The notes under the pieces were generated by a model. The model saw only the letters and a list, made by a program, of their open reading frames with translations. It ran no database searches and was not told the DNA's origin. A DNA stretch of 8,158 nt from NCBI GenBank assembly GCA_936931335.1, contig CAKZIH010000185.1, positions 1 through 8,158 on the forward strand, given 5' to 3'. Positions 1 to 5,727 of the stretch are shown here, piece after piece. The position numbers and the translations under genes were made by a program. The stretch is from an uncultured Nostocoides sp. (lineage in GTDB: Bacteria; Actinomycetota; Actinomycetes; Actinomycetales; Dermatophilaceae). Within the stretch, counting starts at the first letter, position 1, and each line of letters opens with the position of its first letter.

Positions 1-631
1 GCTGCTCGACCGGTATGGCGTGCTGGCCCGCTCGGTCGTCGGCGCCGAAGAACTCGTCGGCGGCTTCCCCGCCATCTATCGCGTCCTGGCCGCTGCGGAG
101 GAGACGGGGCGCCTACGCCGCGGGTATTTCGTGGAGTCCCTGGGCGCCGCCCAGTTCGCGACCACCGGCGTGATCGATGCCCTACGCGCCACCGGCGCAC
201 CCGGCGGTAGCGGGGGCCCGGATGGCCGCGAGGGGGCGCGCACCATGGTGCTCGCGGCCACCGACCCCGCGAACCCGTATGGCGCCGCCCTGCCCTGGCC
301 CGAGCGCACCGATGGCACCGGGCACCAGCCTGGCCGCAAGGCCGGCGCGCTGGTGGTCCTCGTCGACGGAGCCCTGATCCTGTATGTCGAGCGCGGCGGC
401 AAGACCCTGCTCACCTGGCCCGGCCCGCTGGACCTCACCGACGCCGACACCGACCCGATCCAGACCGCGGCCCACGCCCTGGCGCTGGCGGTGCGCGACG
501 GTGCCCTCGGCCGGCTCACCGTGGAAAAGACCGATGGCGAGTCGGTGCTCGGCTCCGAATCCCCCATCGCCGCGGCCCTGGCCCGGGCCGGGTTCACGCT
601 CACCCCCCGCGGCCTACGGCTGCGGCGGTGA
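1..631 (+). CDS. lhr: Lhr-family ATP-dependent helicase, C-terminal fragment
   Basis: This is the last ~209 residues of a large DEAD/H helicase; the reading frame is open to the left edge (first full codon at 2), so the start and both RecA-like helicase domains lie outside. Lhr is a ~1,500-residue 3'-5' DNA translocase/helicase induced with DNA damage in mycobacteria. What is visible matches the Lhr tail: LLDRYGVLARSVV at the left edge, then GGFPAIYRVL, then RRGYFVESLGAAQFA (about residues 40-54 of the fragment), then the signature AATDPANPYGAALPWP near 260-307, and VLVDGALILYVERGGKTLL near 355-412. A Gly-rich linker sits at about 205-225. The end is a TGA at 629-631. The nei-type glycosylase begins 27 bp downstream on the same strand, as in the mycobacterial lhr-nei pair, suggesting co-transcription and a shared repair role. 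All five Tyr codons here are TAT, odd for such GC-rich DNA. Identity is confident; the in vivo substrate is not known from sequence. Confidence 0.93.
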   Translation, partial: LLDRYGVLARSVVGAEELVGGFPAIYRVLAAAEETGRLRRGYFVESLGAAQFATTGVIDALRATGAPGGSGGPDGREGARTMVLAATDPANPYGAALPWPERTDGTGHQPGRKAGALVVLVDGALILYVERGGKTLLTWPGPLDLTDADTDPIQTAAHALALAVRDGALGRLTVEKTDGESVLGSESPIAAALARAGFTLTPRGLRLRR

Positions 632-658
632 GAATCGGCATACGGGGATCGAGTCGAT

Positions 659-1552
659 ATGCCCGAGGGTGACACCGTCTGGCGCACCGCCGATCGGCTG
701 AACCGCGCCCTGGCCGGTCAGGCGCTGCGCACCCTGGAGATCCGGTGGGGTGAATACGGCGGGCTCGACCTGCTGCCCGCCACCACCCGCGACGTGATCA
801 GCCGCGGCAAACACTTGCTGCACCATCTCGATACCGGGGTGACCCTGCATACGCACCTGCGGATGGAGGGCAGTTGGCGGGTGCACACCACCGCTGCCAC
901 CACGGCCCGCGATCGCGCCAACCCACAGATCCGGGTCCTGGCCGCGACCGACGACTGGACCGCGCTGGGCCTTCGCTTGGGCCTGGTCGAGGTGTGGCCT
1001 ACGGATCAGGCCGAGCACCGGCTCGGCTACCTGGGACCGGACATCCTCGGCCCCGACTGGGATCTGGAGCGCGCGCTGGCCAACCTCACCGCGCTCCCCC
1101 AGCGAGCCATCGCCGAGGGTCTGCTCGATCAACGCAACCTCGCCGGGGTCGGCACCTTCTGGGCCAGCGAGGGACTCTTCCTGCAACGACTCTTCCCCTG
1201 GGCGCCGGTCGGGGACTGCTCAACCGCCCAGCTCACTGCCCTGCTGGAGCGCACGCAGCGACTCATGCGCCGAGGCGCGGCCACCGGCATTCAGTCCGCC
1301 ACCGGAAGTGAACGCGCCGATCAGCTCGCCAATGTCCACGCCCGCTCCGGCCGGCCGTGTCGGCGCTGCGGCGAGGCCATCCGGGTCGCTGCGATCGGCC
1401 TCGCCCCGACCGAACGGGTCTTCTTCTATTGCCCTCGCTGCCAAGGCGGACTGGCACCGACCGACGACGGACGCCCGCAACGACCGATGGGTTCGCAGCC
1501 CCGCGGCCGCCGGGGCGGCAACTTGACGCAGGTCAGGCCGCAGAGGCGGTAA
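659..1552 (+). CDS. nei: Fpg/Nei-family DNA glycosylase/AP lyase (Nei2-like)
   Basis: A 297-residue base-excision-repair enzyme that would remove oxidised bases and cut the abasic site. The ATG at 659 gives MPEGDTVW, where Pro2 is the expected Schiff-base nucleophile and Glu3 the catalytic acid; this fixes the start. A weak GGGGA lies at 644-648. Lys51 in SRGKHLLHHL fits the conserved beta-hairpin lysine. The helix-two-turn-helix region is near residues 153-180 (LLDQRNLAGVGTFWASE). A C-terminal zinc finger has Cys234, Cys237, Cys258 and Cys261 (PCRRC and YCPRCQ), with Arg253 as the likely DNA-contacting arginine. Oddities: the Asn normally following GVG/GIG in this family is Thr166, and about 35 residues of basic, Arg/Gly/Pro-rich tail follow the finger. 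Its TAA stop lies inside the 3' end of the convergent clgR (20-bp overlap). Likely in one transcript with lhr. Family assignment is sure; Nei2 versus other Nei subgroups is inferred. Confidence 0.92.
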   Translation: MPEGDTVWRTADRLNRALAGQALRTLEIRWGEYGGLDLLPATTRDVISRGKHLLHHLDTGVTLHTHLRMEGSWRVHTTAATTARDRANPQIRVLAATDDWTALGLRLGLVEVWPTDQAEHRLGYLGPDILGPDWDLERALANLTALPQRAIAEGLLDQRNLAGVGTFWASEGLFLQRLFPWAPVGDCSTAQLTALLERTQRLMRRGAATGIQSATGSERADQLANVHARSGRPCRRCGEAIRVAAIGLAPTERVFFYCPRCQGGLAPTDDGRPQRPMGSQPRGRRGGNLTQVRPQRR

Positions 1553-1838
1553 CGCCGCGAGCCGAGCGCGCGCGGGGCAGGGTGACGAGCCCGGCCGCCT
1601 GCGCCTCGGACACCGAGACGCGCAGGCTCACATCGGCGAGCACCCGCGACAGTGGGACCCCCAGCGCACCGCAAATGGCCGCCAATAGCTCGGACGACGC
1701 CTCCTTGGTGCCCCGCTCGATCTCACTGAGATAACCCAGCGACAACGACGCCTGCCTCGACACCTCGCGCAGCGAGCGGCCCTGGGCGATGCGTTCCTCG
1801 CGCAACACCGCACCCAACTCCCGTCGCAACAGGATCAT
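1533..1838 (-). CDS. clgR: ClgR, XRE-family transcriptional activator of Clp protease genes
   Basis: A 101-residue DNA-binding regulator. It opens with MILLRRELGAVLREER, typical of ClgR, and carries a Cro/cI-type helix-turn-helix at about residues 20-45 (SLREVSRQASLSLGYLSEIE), followed by RGTKEASSELLAAIC, the ClgR/XRE signature. In Streptomyces and Corynebacterium ClgR activates clpP and clpC genes and is itself degraded by ClpP, with the two C-terminal alanines needed in Streptomyces lividans. The protein here also ends in Ala-Ala (VTASAA), consistent with the same control (inference). The ATG at 1838-1836 is preceded by a strong Shine-Dalgarno sequence (GAAGGAGAGG, 1850-1841). It follows cinA by 30 bp, so it is probably the last gene of the rimO-pgsA-cinA-clgR operon, as its family is often found next to pgsA. 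The 3' end overlaps nei by 20 bp. Confidence 0.93.
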   Translation of the reverse strand: MILLRRELGAVLREERIAQGRSLREVSRQASLSLGYLSEIERGTKEASSELLAAICGALGVPLSRVLADVSLRVSVSEAQAAGLVTLPRARSARGVTASAA

Positions 1839-1840
1839 GG

Positions 1841-1850
1841 CCTCTCCTTC
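1841..1850 (-). promoter_or_regulatory. Strong ribosome binding site of clgR
   Basis: On the minus strand the sequence GAAGGAGAGG ends two bases before the ATG at 1838; the core AAGGAG lies 6 bases upstream. It is the best Shine-Dalgarno match seen in the window and supports the chosen clgR start and independent, efficient translation. Confidence 0.7.
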
Positions 1851-1865
1851 ATCCGGCTGTCGATC

Positions 1866-1871
1866 ACGTTA
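1866..1871 (-). promoter_or_regulatory. Possible internal -10 element for clgR
   Basis: TAACGT on the minus strand fits the actinobacterial TANNNT -10 pattern and coincides with the cinA stop codon (TAA, 1871-1869). It would place a transcript start about 20 bases before the clgR ATG, leaving room for its ribosome site. No good -35 was found 17-18 bases upstream (TCGGCG/CTCGGC), so chance is a real possibility. Confidence 0.2.
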
Positions 1872-2366
1872 CCTGGTACGGCCGACAGCGCCGAGGACCG
1901 TATGCAGTGCCGCGAGCCCCGCGTCCACGCTGGCCTCCCGGATCTGCTCACGAGAGCCGGTCAGCGCCAAGGGGAACACCTGCGTGCGCTCCCCTTCGGC
2001 GACCGCGACATACACCGTGCCGACCGGTTTCCCGTCCGCCGGGTCGGGCCCAGCGACGCCGGTGGTGGCCACCGCGAGGTCTACGCCGAGCACCCGGCAC
2101 GCCCCGCGCGCCATCTGGGCGGCGACTTCCGGGTCCACTGCCCCGCGTTCAGCCAATAATGTCGCCGAGACACCGAGCAGTTCGCCCTTGAGCGCGCTGG
2201 CATAGCTGACGATTCCACCATGGAAGACCACCGAGGCCCCCGGTACCGAGGTCAGCGCCGCAGCTAACAGGCCACCGGTCAACGACTCCGCGCAGCCCAG
2301 CGTGCGCCCGGCTTCCCGCGCGGCGGCGATCACCGCGGCCGCGCCCTGCGACGCCGTCACGTTCAC
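1869..2366 (-). CDS. pncC: CinA C-terminal-domain protein, nicotinamide-nucleotide amidase
   Basis: A 165-residue protein consisting only of the CinA C-terminal domain, which hydrolyses nicotinamide mononucleotide to nicotinate mononucleotide plus ammonia in the pyridine-nucleotide salvage cycle. The catalytic Ser28 lies in CAESLTGG, with the expected Tyr55 and Lys60 in SYASALKGELLGV and the conserved TTGVAGPD near residue 101. The N-terminal molybdopterin-binding-like domain of full-length CinA is absent, as is usual for PncC. As given, it starts with GTG at 2366, overlapping the pgsA stop in GTGA, which suggests translational coupling. However, a GGAG lies only two bases before this GTG but eight before a second GTG at 2360 (residue 3), so the true start may be 2360. 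Third gene of the rimO operon; annotated in many genomes as a competence/damage-inducible protein. Confidence 0.92.
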   Translation of the reverse strand: MNVTASQGAAAVIAAAREAGRTLGCAESLTGGLLAAALTSVPGASVVFHGGIVSYASALKGELLGVSATLLAERGAVDPEVAAQMARGACRVLGVDLAVATTGVAGPDPADGKPVGTVYVAVAEGERTQVFPLALTGSREQIREASVDAGLAALHTVLGAVGRTR

Positions 2367-3040
2367 CGCTCCGGCCGTTGCTCAGGAGCCGATTCGTACA
2401 GAGCCCGCGCTCGTTCACTCTGGGCCTGCGCCCGGAGCGCTCGTTTGCGCTGGGCCCGCTCGCTGGTCTGCCGCAGACGCAGGGCGTTGAGCACGATGTC
2501 GATGCCGGTCACCAGCGTCAACACCACCCCGGCGATGAGGATCACCCACGCGATGAACTCCCATACCTCGTGCCCGGGGAGCACCCACAACGGCATACAA
2601 AAGAGCGTCAGCGCGAGCGCCTGCAGGGCGGTCTTGGTCTTGCCGCCCCGACCGGCGGGCATCACGCCGTGGCGGATCACCACGAAGCGCATCGCGGTGA
2701 TCCCCCACTCCCGGATCAATACCGGGATGGTGATCCACCACGGGATATCACCGAGGATCGACAGGCCGACGAACGCCATACCGGTCAGGGCCTTGTCGGC
2801 GATCGGGTCGGCGACCTTGCCGAAGTCGGTCACCAAGCCCCGCGAGCGCGCCAAGTCGCCATCGATCCGATCGGTCGCCACCGCGACCATGAAAAGCGCC
2901 GTCGCCCACCAGCGCAGGCCCACGTCGCTGCCCTCGCGCGCCAGCAACAGCCAGCCGAAGAAGGGCACGACGGCCACCCGCGCCACCGTTAGCGCATTGG
3001 GCAGGTTCCAGTTCGAGGCCCGCGTGGGGGCGCTGCTCAT
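2363..3040 (-). CDS. pgsA: PgsA, CDP-diacylglycerol--glycerol-3-phosphate 3-phosphatidyltransferase
   Basis: A 225-residue integral membrane enzyme that makes phosphatidylglycerol phosphate, the precursor of phosphatidylglycerol and cardiolipin. It begins with the family hallmark NLPNALTVARV (residues 12-22). The full CDP-alcohol phosphotransferase motif D-G-x2-A-R-x8-G-x3-D-x3-D is intact: Asp60, Gly61, Ala64, Arg65, Gly74, Asp78 and Asp82, with Asp57 also present. About five to six hydrophobic segments follow (for example 20-34, 45-56, 84-97, 142-158 and 160-185). The last ~38 residues are a highly charged Arg/Glu/Gln tail, likely cytoplasmic. The ATG at 3040 overlaps the rimO stop in ATGA, and a GGAGG lies 10 bases upstream at 3055-3051. 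Actinobacteria carry several paralogues; the location between rimO and cinA/clgR matches the PgsA3-type locus, but the exact alcohol substrate is inferred. Confidence 0.92.
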   Translation of the reverse strand: MSSAPTRASNWNLPNALTVARVAVVPFFGWLLLAREGSDVGLRWWATALFMVAVATDRIDGDLARSRGLVTDFGKVADPIADKALTGMAFVGLSILGDIPWWITIPVLIREWGITAMRFVVIRHGVMPAGRGGKTKTALQALALTLFCMPLWVLPGHEVWEFIAWVILIAGVVLTLVTGIDIVLNALRLRQTSERAQRKRALRAQAQSERARALYESAPEQRPER

Positions 3041-4497
3041 AGACGCACGGCCTCCAGGTCCGCGCCCTGGCTGGCGACCACCCGGCCCTGCACCAGGTCG
3101 CCAGCACGCAGGTCGGCCCCATCGGCGATCGTGGTGATCCCGTCGATATCCGGACCCTGAATGGCGGCCCGACCGGTGGCGACCTGCGGGTCGTCGTCGT
3201 CATGGCCCTCGATGAGGATCTGGATCTGCTCGCCCACGCGCTCGGCCGCTCGGTCGGCGGTCAACTGCTCGACCAGGTCGGTGATCTCGGCGACCCGCTC
3301 GGCGATCACGTCCTCAGCCACCTTGCCGGGCATCCCGATGCCCTCGGTGCCGTCCTCGTCGGAGTACCCAAAGACCCCGACGACGTCGAGACGGGCCGCG
3401 GTGAGGAAGTCCTGCAATTCGGCGACATCGTCCGGGGTCTCCCCAGGGAAGCCGACGATGACATTGGACCGGATCGCCGCCTGCGGGGACAGGGCGCGCA
3501 CCCGCTCGATCAGCGCGAGAAAGTCGTCCGTGCCGCCAAAACGCCGCATCCGGCGCAGCAAGGGCCCGGAGGCATGCTGGAAGGAGATATCGAACCAGGG
3601 CAACACCTTTTCGGTGGCCACCATGGCCTCCAGCAGCCCGGGCCGGATCTCCGCGGGCTGCAGATAGGACACCCGCACCCAGTCGAGTTCGTCGATCGCG
3701 GCCAGCCGCGGCAGCAGGGACTCCAGAGCGGTCAGGTCGCCCAGATCCTTGCCGTATGAGGTGGAGTTCTCGCTCACCAGGAAGACCTCGCGCACCCCGC
3801 GCTCGGCGAGCCAGCGCGCCTCGGCGACCACTTCGTCGGGATGCCGGGAAACGAAGGCCCCCCGAAACCGCGGGATCGCGCAGAAGGCGCAGCGCCGGTC
3901 GCAGCCACTGGCGATCTTCAATGGCGCCCAGGGCCGATCGTCCAACCGGGCTCGGATGACAGGCGGACCACTGGCCGGGGCCACCGAGCCCAGGGCGGCC
4001 TCGTCGACCAGCGCGGCCGCCTGACCCATCCCGGGGACGGCGACGGTGTCGCGGACCTCGGCGCGCGCCGCGGGGGTCAACGGCAGCAATCGGCGCCGAT
4101 CGGTGGGGACGTGACTGGCCGGCCGCTCCCCCTCGAGGATGGCCTGCAGGTGGCCGGACAGATCGGCATACGAATCGAAACCGAGGACCGCATCGGCCTC
4201 GGGCAGCTCCTCGGCGAGCTCACGGCCATACCGCTCGGCAAGGCAGCCCACGGCGACCACGGCCTGGGTGCGCCCGGTGGACTTGAGTTCGCTGGCCTCC
4301 AGCAGGGTGTCGATGGAGTCCTTCTTGGCCTGCTCGATGAAGCCGCAGGTGTTCACCACCGCGACATCGGCATCGGCAGCGTCCTCGACCAACTCCCAGC
4401 CCTGCGCGGCAAGCCGGCCAGCGAGCTCTTCGGAGTCGACCTCGTTGCGGGTGCACCCGAGAGTCACGAGGGCGACCGAGCGCGCGGGGGTCGTCAT
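3037..4497 (-). CDS. rimO: RimO, ribosomal protein S12 (Asp) methylthiotransferase
   Basis: A radical-SAM enzyme that adds a methylthio group to an aspartate of ribosomal protein S12, using two [4Fe-4S] clusters. From the ATG at 4497 it has 486 residues. The N-terminal UPF0004 domain has cluster cysteines Cys15 (LGCTRNEVDSEELAGRL), Cys51 (NTCGFIEQAKKDS) and Cys85 (VGCLAERYG). The radical-SAM core has CxxxCxxC at Cys199, Cys203 and Cys206 (SGCDRRCAFCAIPRFRG). The C-terminal TRAM domain is the last ~65 residues (QGPDIDG). GCTRNEVDSEEL rather than the MiaB version marks it as RimO. A linker of some 45 residues (about 133-180) separates the first two domains. The frame stays open upstream to 4584, but that start would run past the divergent dipeptidase start; the 4497 ATG sits right before the conserved VALVTLGC, so it is preferred. 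First gene of the operon with pgsA, cinA and clgR. No Shine-Dalgarno is visible. Confidence 0.95.
   Translation of the reverse strand: MTTPARSVALVTLGCTRNEVDSEELAGRLAAQGWELVEDAADADVAVVNTCGFIEQAKKDSIDTLLEASELKSTGRTQAVVAVGCLAERYGRELAEELPEADAVLGFDSYADLSGHLQAILEGERPASHVPTDRRRLLPLTPAARAEVRDTVAVPGMGQAAALVDEAALGSVAPASGPPVIRARLDDRPWAPLKIASGCDRRCAFCAIPRFRGAFVSRHPDEVVAEARWLAERGVREVFLVSENSTSYGKDLGDLTALESLLPRLAAIDELDWVRVSYLQPAEIRPGLLEAMVATEKVLPWFDISFQHASGPLLRRMRRFGGTDDFLALIERVRALSPQAAIRSNVIVGFPGETPDDVAELQDFLTAARLDVVGVFGYSDEDGTEGIGMPGKVAEDVIAERVAEITDLVEQLTADRAAERVGEQIQILIEGHDDDDPQVATGRAAIQGPDIDGITTIADGADLRAGDLVQGRVVASQGADLEAVRL
3051..3055 (-). promoter_or_regulatory. Ribosome binding site of pgsA inside rimO
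   Basis: GGAGG on the minus strand, 10 bases before the pgsA ATG at 3040. It lies within the last codons of rimO. Together with the ATGA overlap it supports this pgsA start and coupled translation. Confidence 0.6.
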
Positions 4498-4504
4498 ACG
4501 GGCA

Positions 4505-4510
4505 ACTCTA
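4505..4510 (-). promoter_or_regulatory. Candidate -10 element for rimO (leaderless)
   Basis: TAGAGT on the minus strand matches the TANNNT -10 pattern. Seven bases separate it from the ATG at 4497, so transcription would begin at or next to the start codon, consistent with the absence of a ribosome binding site. No clear -35 is seen; the sequence 17 bases upstream is CATACC, overlapping the dipeptidase start codon. This would drive the rimO-pgsA-cinA-clgR operon. Confidence 0.45.
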
Positions 4511-4518
4511 CGGCGCCC

Positions 4519-4524
4519 TACAGT
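4519..4524 (+). promoter_or_regulatory. Candidate -10 element for the dipeptidase gene (leaderless)
   Basis: TACAGT on the plus strand matches TANNNT and lies six bases before the ATG at 4531, again predicting a leaderless message; there is no purine-rich ribosome site before this ATG. It is separated by only 8 bp from the oppositely oriented candidate -10 of rimO. The -35 region would fall on the rimO start codon. Confidence 0.45.
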
Positions 4525-4530
4525 GCGGGT

Positions 4531-5703
4531 ATGCCGGACCAGCCCACCTCCGCCCCGCTCAGTGTTCCCGTCATCGACGGACACAACGACCTGCCGTGGG
4601 CGCTGCGTAAGCTAGTCGACTACGACTTGGACCAGATCGACCTGGCCACCCGGGGGGAACGCACCCATACCGACCTGCCGCGGCTGCGCGAGGGCGGGGT
4701 CGGCGGGCAGTTCTGGTCGGTCTATGTGCCGGGCACCTATACCCCCGCCGACGCGGTCACCGGCACCCTGGAGCAGATCGCCTGCGTCCGGGAACTCACT
4801 GAGCGGTTCAGCGACACCCTGGTGCTCGCCGACACCGCGGACCAGGTCCGCGCGGCGATTGCGCAAGGCCGGGTCGCCTCCCTGCTGGGCGCCGAGGGCG
4901 GGCACTGCATCGCCAACTCCCTAGGCACCTTGCGCATGTACCGGGCGCTCGGGGTGCGCTATCTGACCCTCACTCACAATCAGAACAACGACTGGGCCGA
5001 TTCGGCCACCGACGCCCCGCGGCACGGCGGCCTGACCGATTTCGGGCGGGCCGTGGTGGCGGAGATGAACCGCATCGGGATGCTCGTCGACCTCAGCCAT
5101 GTCGCGGCCAGCACCATGCACGACGCCCTGGATGTCAGCACCGCACCACCGATCTTTTCGCACTCCGGTGCGCGGTCGGTGTGCAATCACCCGCGCAATG
5201 CCCCCGACGACGTGCTCACCCGGCTGGCCGACGCCGGCGGGGTCTGCATGGTCACCTTCGTCCCGCGCTTCGTCTCCCCGACGGTGCGCGCATGGGACCT
5301 CGACGTGCATGAGGCGGCACTGGCCGCCGGCATCGATCCGGGGGATCTGGCGGCATACGAGGCGTTCACCGACCGGTATGCCGTGACTCACCCCGCCCCG
5401 CAGGCGCAACTCGCGGACGTGGTCGCCCACTGCGAACGGGTGCGTGAGATCGCCGGCATCGATCACGTCGGCCTGGGCGGCGACTACGACGGGGTCGTCG
5501 AGCTACCCGAGGGCCTGGCCGATGTCACCGGCTACCCGCGGCTGCTCGCCGCCCTGGCCGAGCGTGGCTGGTCGCCGGCCGACTTGGCGAAGCTGGCCCA
5601 TGGCAACATCCTGCGCGTCCTGCAGGCCGCGGACGAGGTGGCGGCGGGGGCCAGCCGCATACCGGGGCGGGCGCGGCTGGCACCGCTGCCCGCGGCCGAC
5701 TGA
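4531..5703 (+). CDS. Membrane dipeptidase family (peptidase M19) zinc dipeptidase
   Basis: A 390-residue binuclear-zinc dipeptidase of the renal dipeptidase (M19) family, which hydrolyses dipeptides, often with a D-residue in second place. Expected metal and catalytic residues are present: His18 and Asp20 in IDGHNDLPW, Glu122 in LLGAEGGH (bridging ligand), His190 in LVDLSH, His211 in FSHSGARSV, and Asp318 in GLGGDYDGV. The THNQNNDWADS block (149-159) and the terminal HGNILRVLQ also match. No signal peptide, lipobox or membrane anchor is seen, so the enzyme should be cytoplasmic, unlike the mammalian protein the family is named after. Start: ATG at 4531, 14 residues before the first conserved motif. 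The frame is open back to 3841, antisense to rimO, but that extension is not protein-like. It is divergent from rimO (33-bp gap) and convergent with the channel gene (24-bp gap). Physiological substrate unknown; peptidoglycan or peptide scavenging are possible. Confidence 0.93.
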   Translation: MPDQPTSAPLSVPVIDGHNDLPWALRKLVDYDLDQIDLATRGERTHTDLPRLREGGVGGQFWSVYVPGTYTPADAVTGTLEQIACVRELTERFSDTLVLADTADQVRAAIAQGRVASLLGAEGGHCIANSLGTLRMYRALGVRYLTLTHNQNNDWADSATDAPRHGGLTDFGRAVVAEMNRIGMLVDLSHVAASTMHDALDVSTAPPIFSHSGARSVCNHPRNAPDDVLTRLADAGGVCMVTFVPRFVSPTVRAWDLDVHEAALAAGIDPGDLAAYEAFTDRYAVTHPAPQAQLADVVAHCERVREIAGIDHVGLGGDYDGVVELPEGLADVTGYPRLLAALAERGWSPADLAKLAHGNILRVLQAADEVAAGASRIPGRARLAPLPAAD

Positions 5704-5727
5704 CGCGACCTTGGCCAAGCCCAGAAA

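Noticed and set aside
1575..1582. GGGCAGGG, a match to the E. coli KOPS motif (and its complement at 288-295)
   Set aside because: Only one copy on each strand in GC-rich DNA, no polarity, and the FtsK gamma domain here lacks most E. coli KOPS-contact residues.
3191..3203. Short GTC triplet run in rimO
   Set aside because: It encodes a run of four Asp codons in the TRAM region; too short to be a meaningful tandem repeat.
3841..4530. Open frame extending the dipeptidase gene 230 codons upstream, antisense to rimO
   Set aside because: The M19 family starts just before the IDGHND motif; the upstream translation is Gly/Asp/Gln-rich antisense of rimO's strong coding sequence, typical of GC-rich shadow frames.
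4498..4584. Upstream start for rimO at 4584
   Set aside because: It would add 29 residues with no family match and would overlap the divergent dipeptidase start; the 4497 ATG sits right before the conserved N-terminal strand.
5710..5719. Palindrome CTTGGCCAAG between the convergent dipeptidase and channel genes, as a terminator
   Set aside because: It has no loop and no T-run, so it cannot form a usual intrinsic terminator hairpin; a 10-bp palindrome alone is weak evidence.
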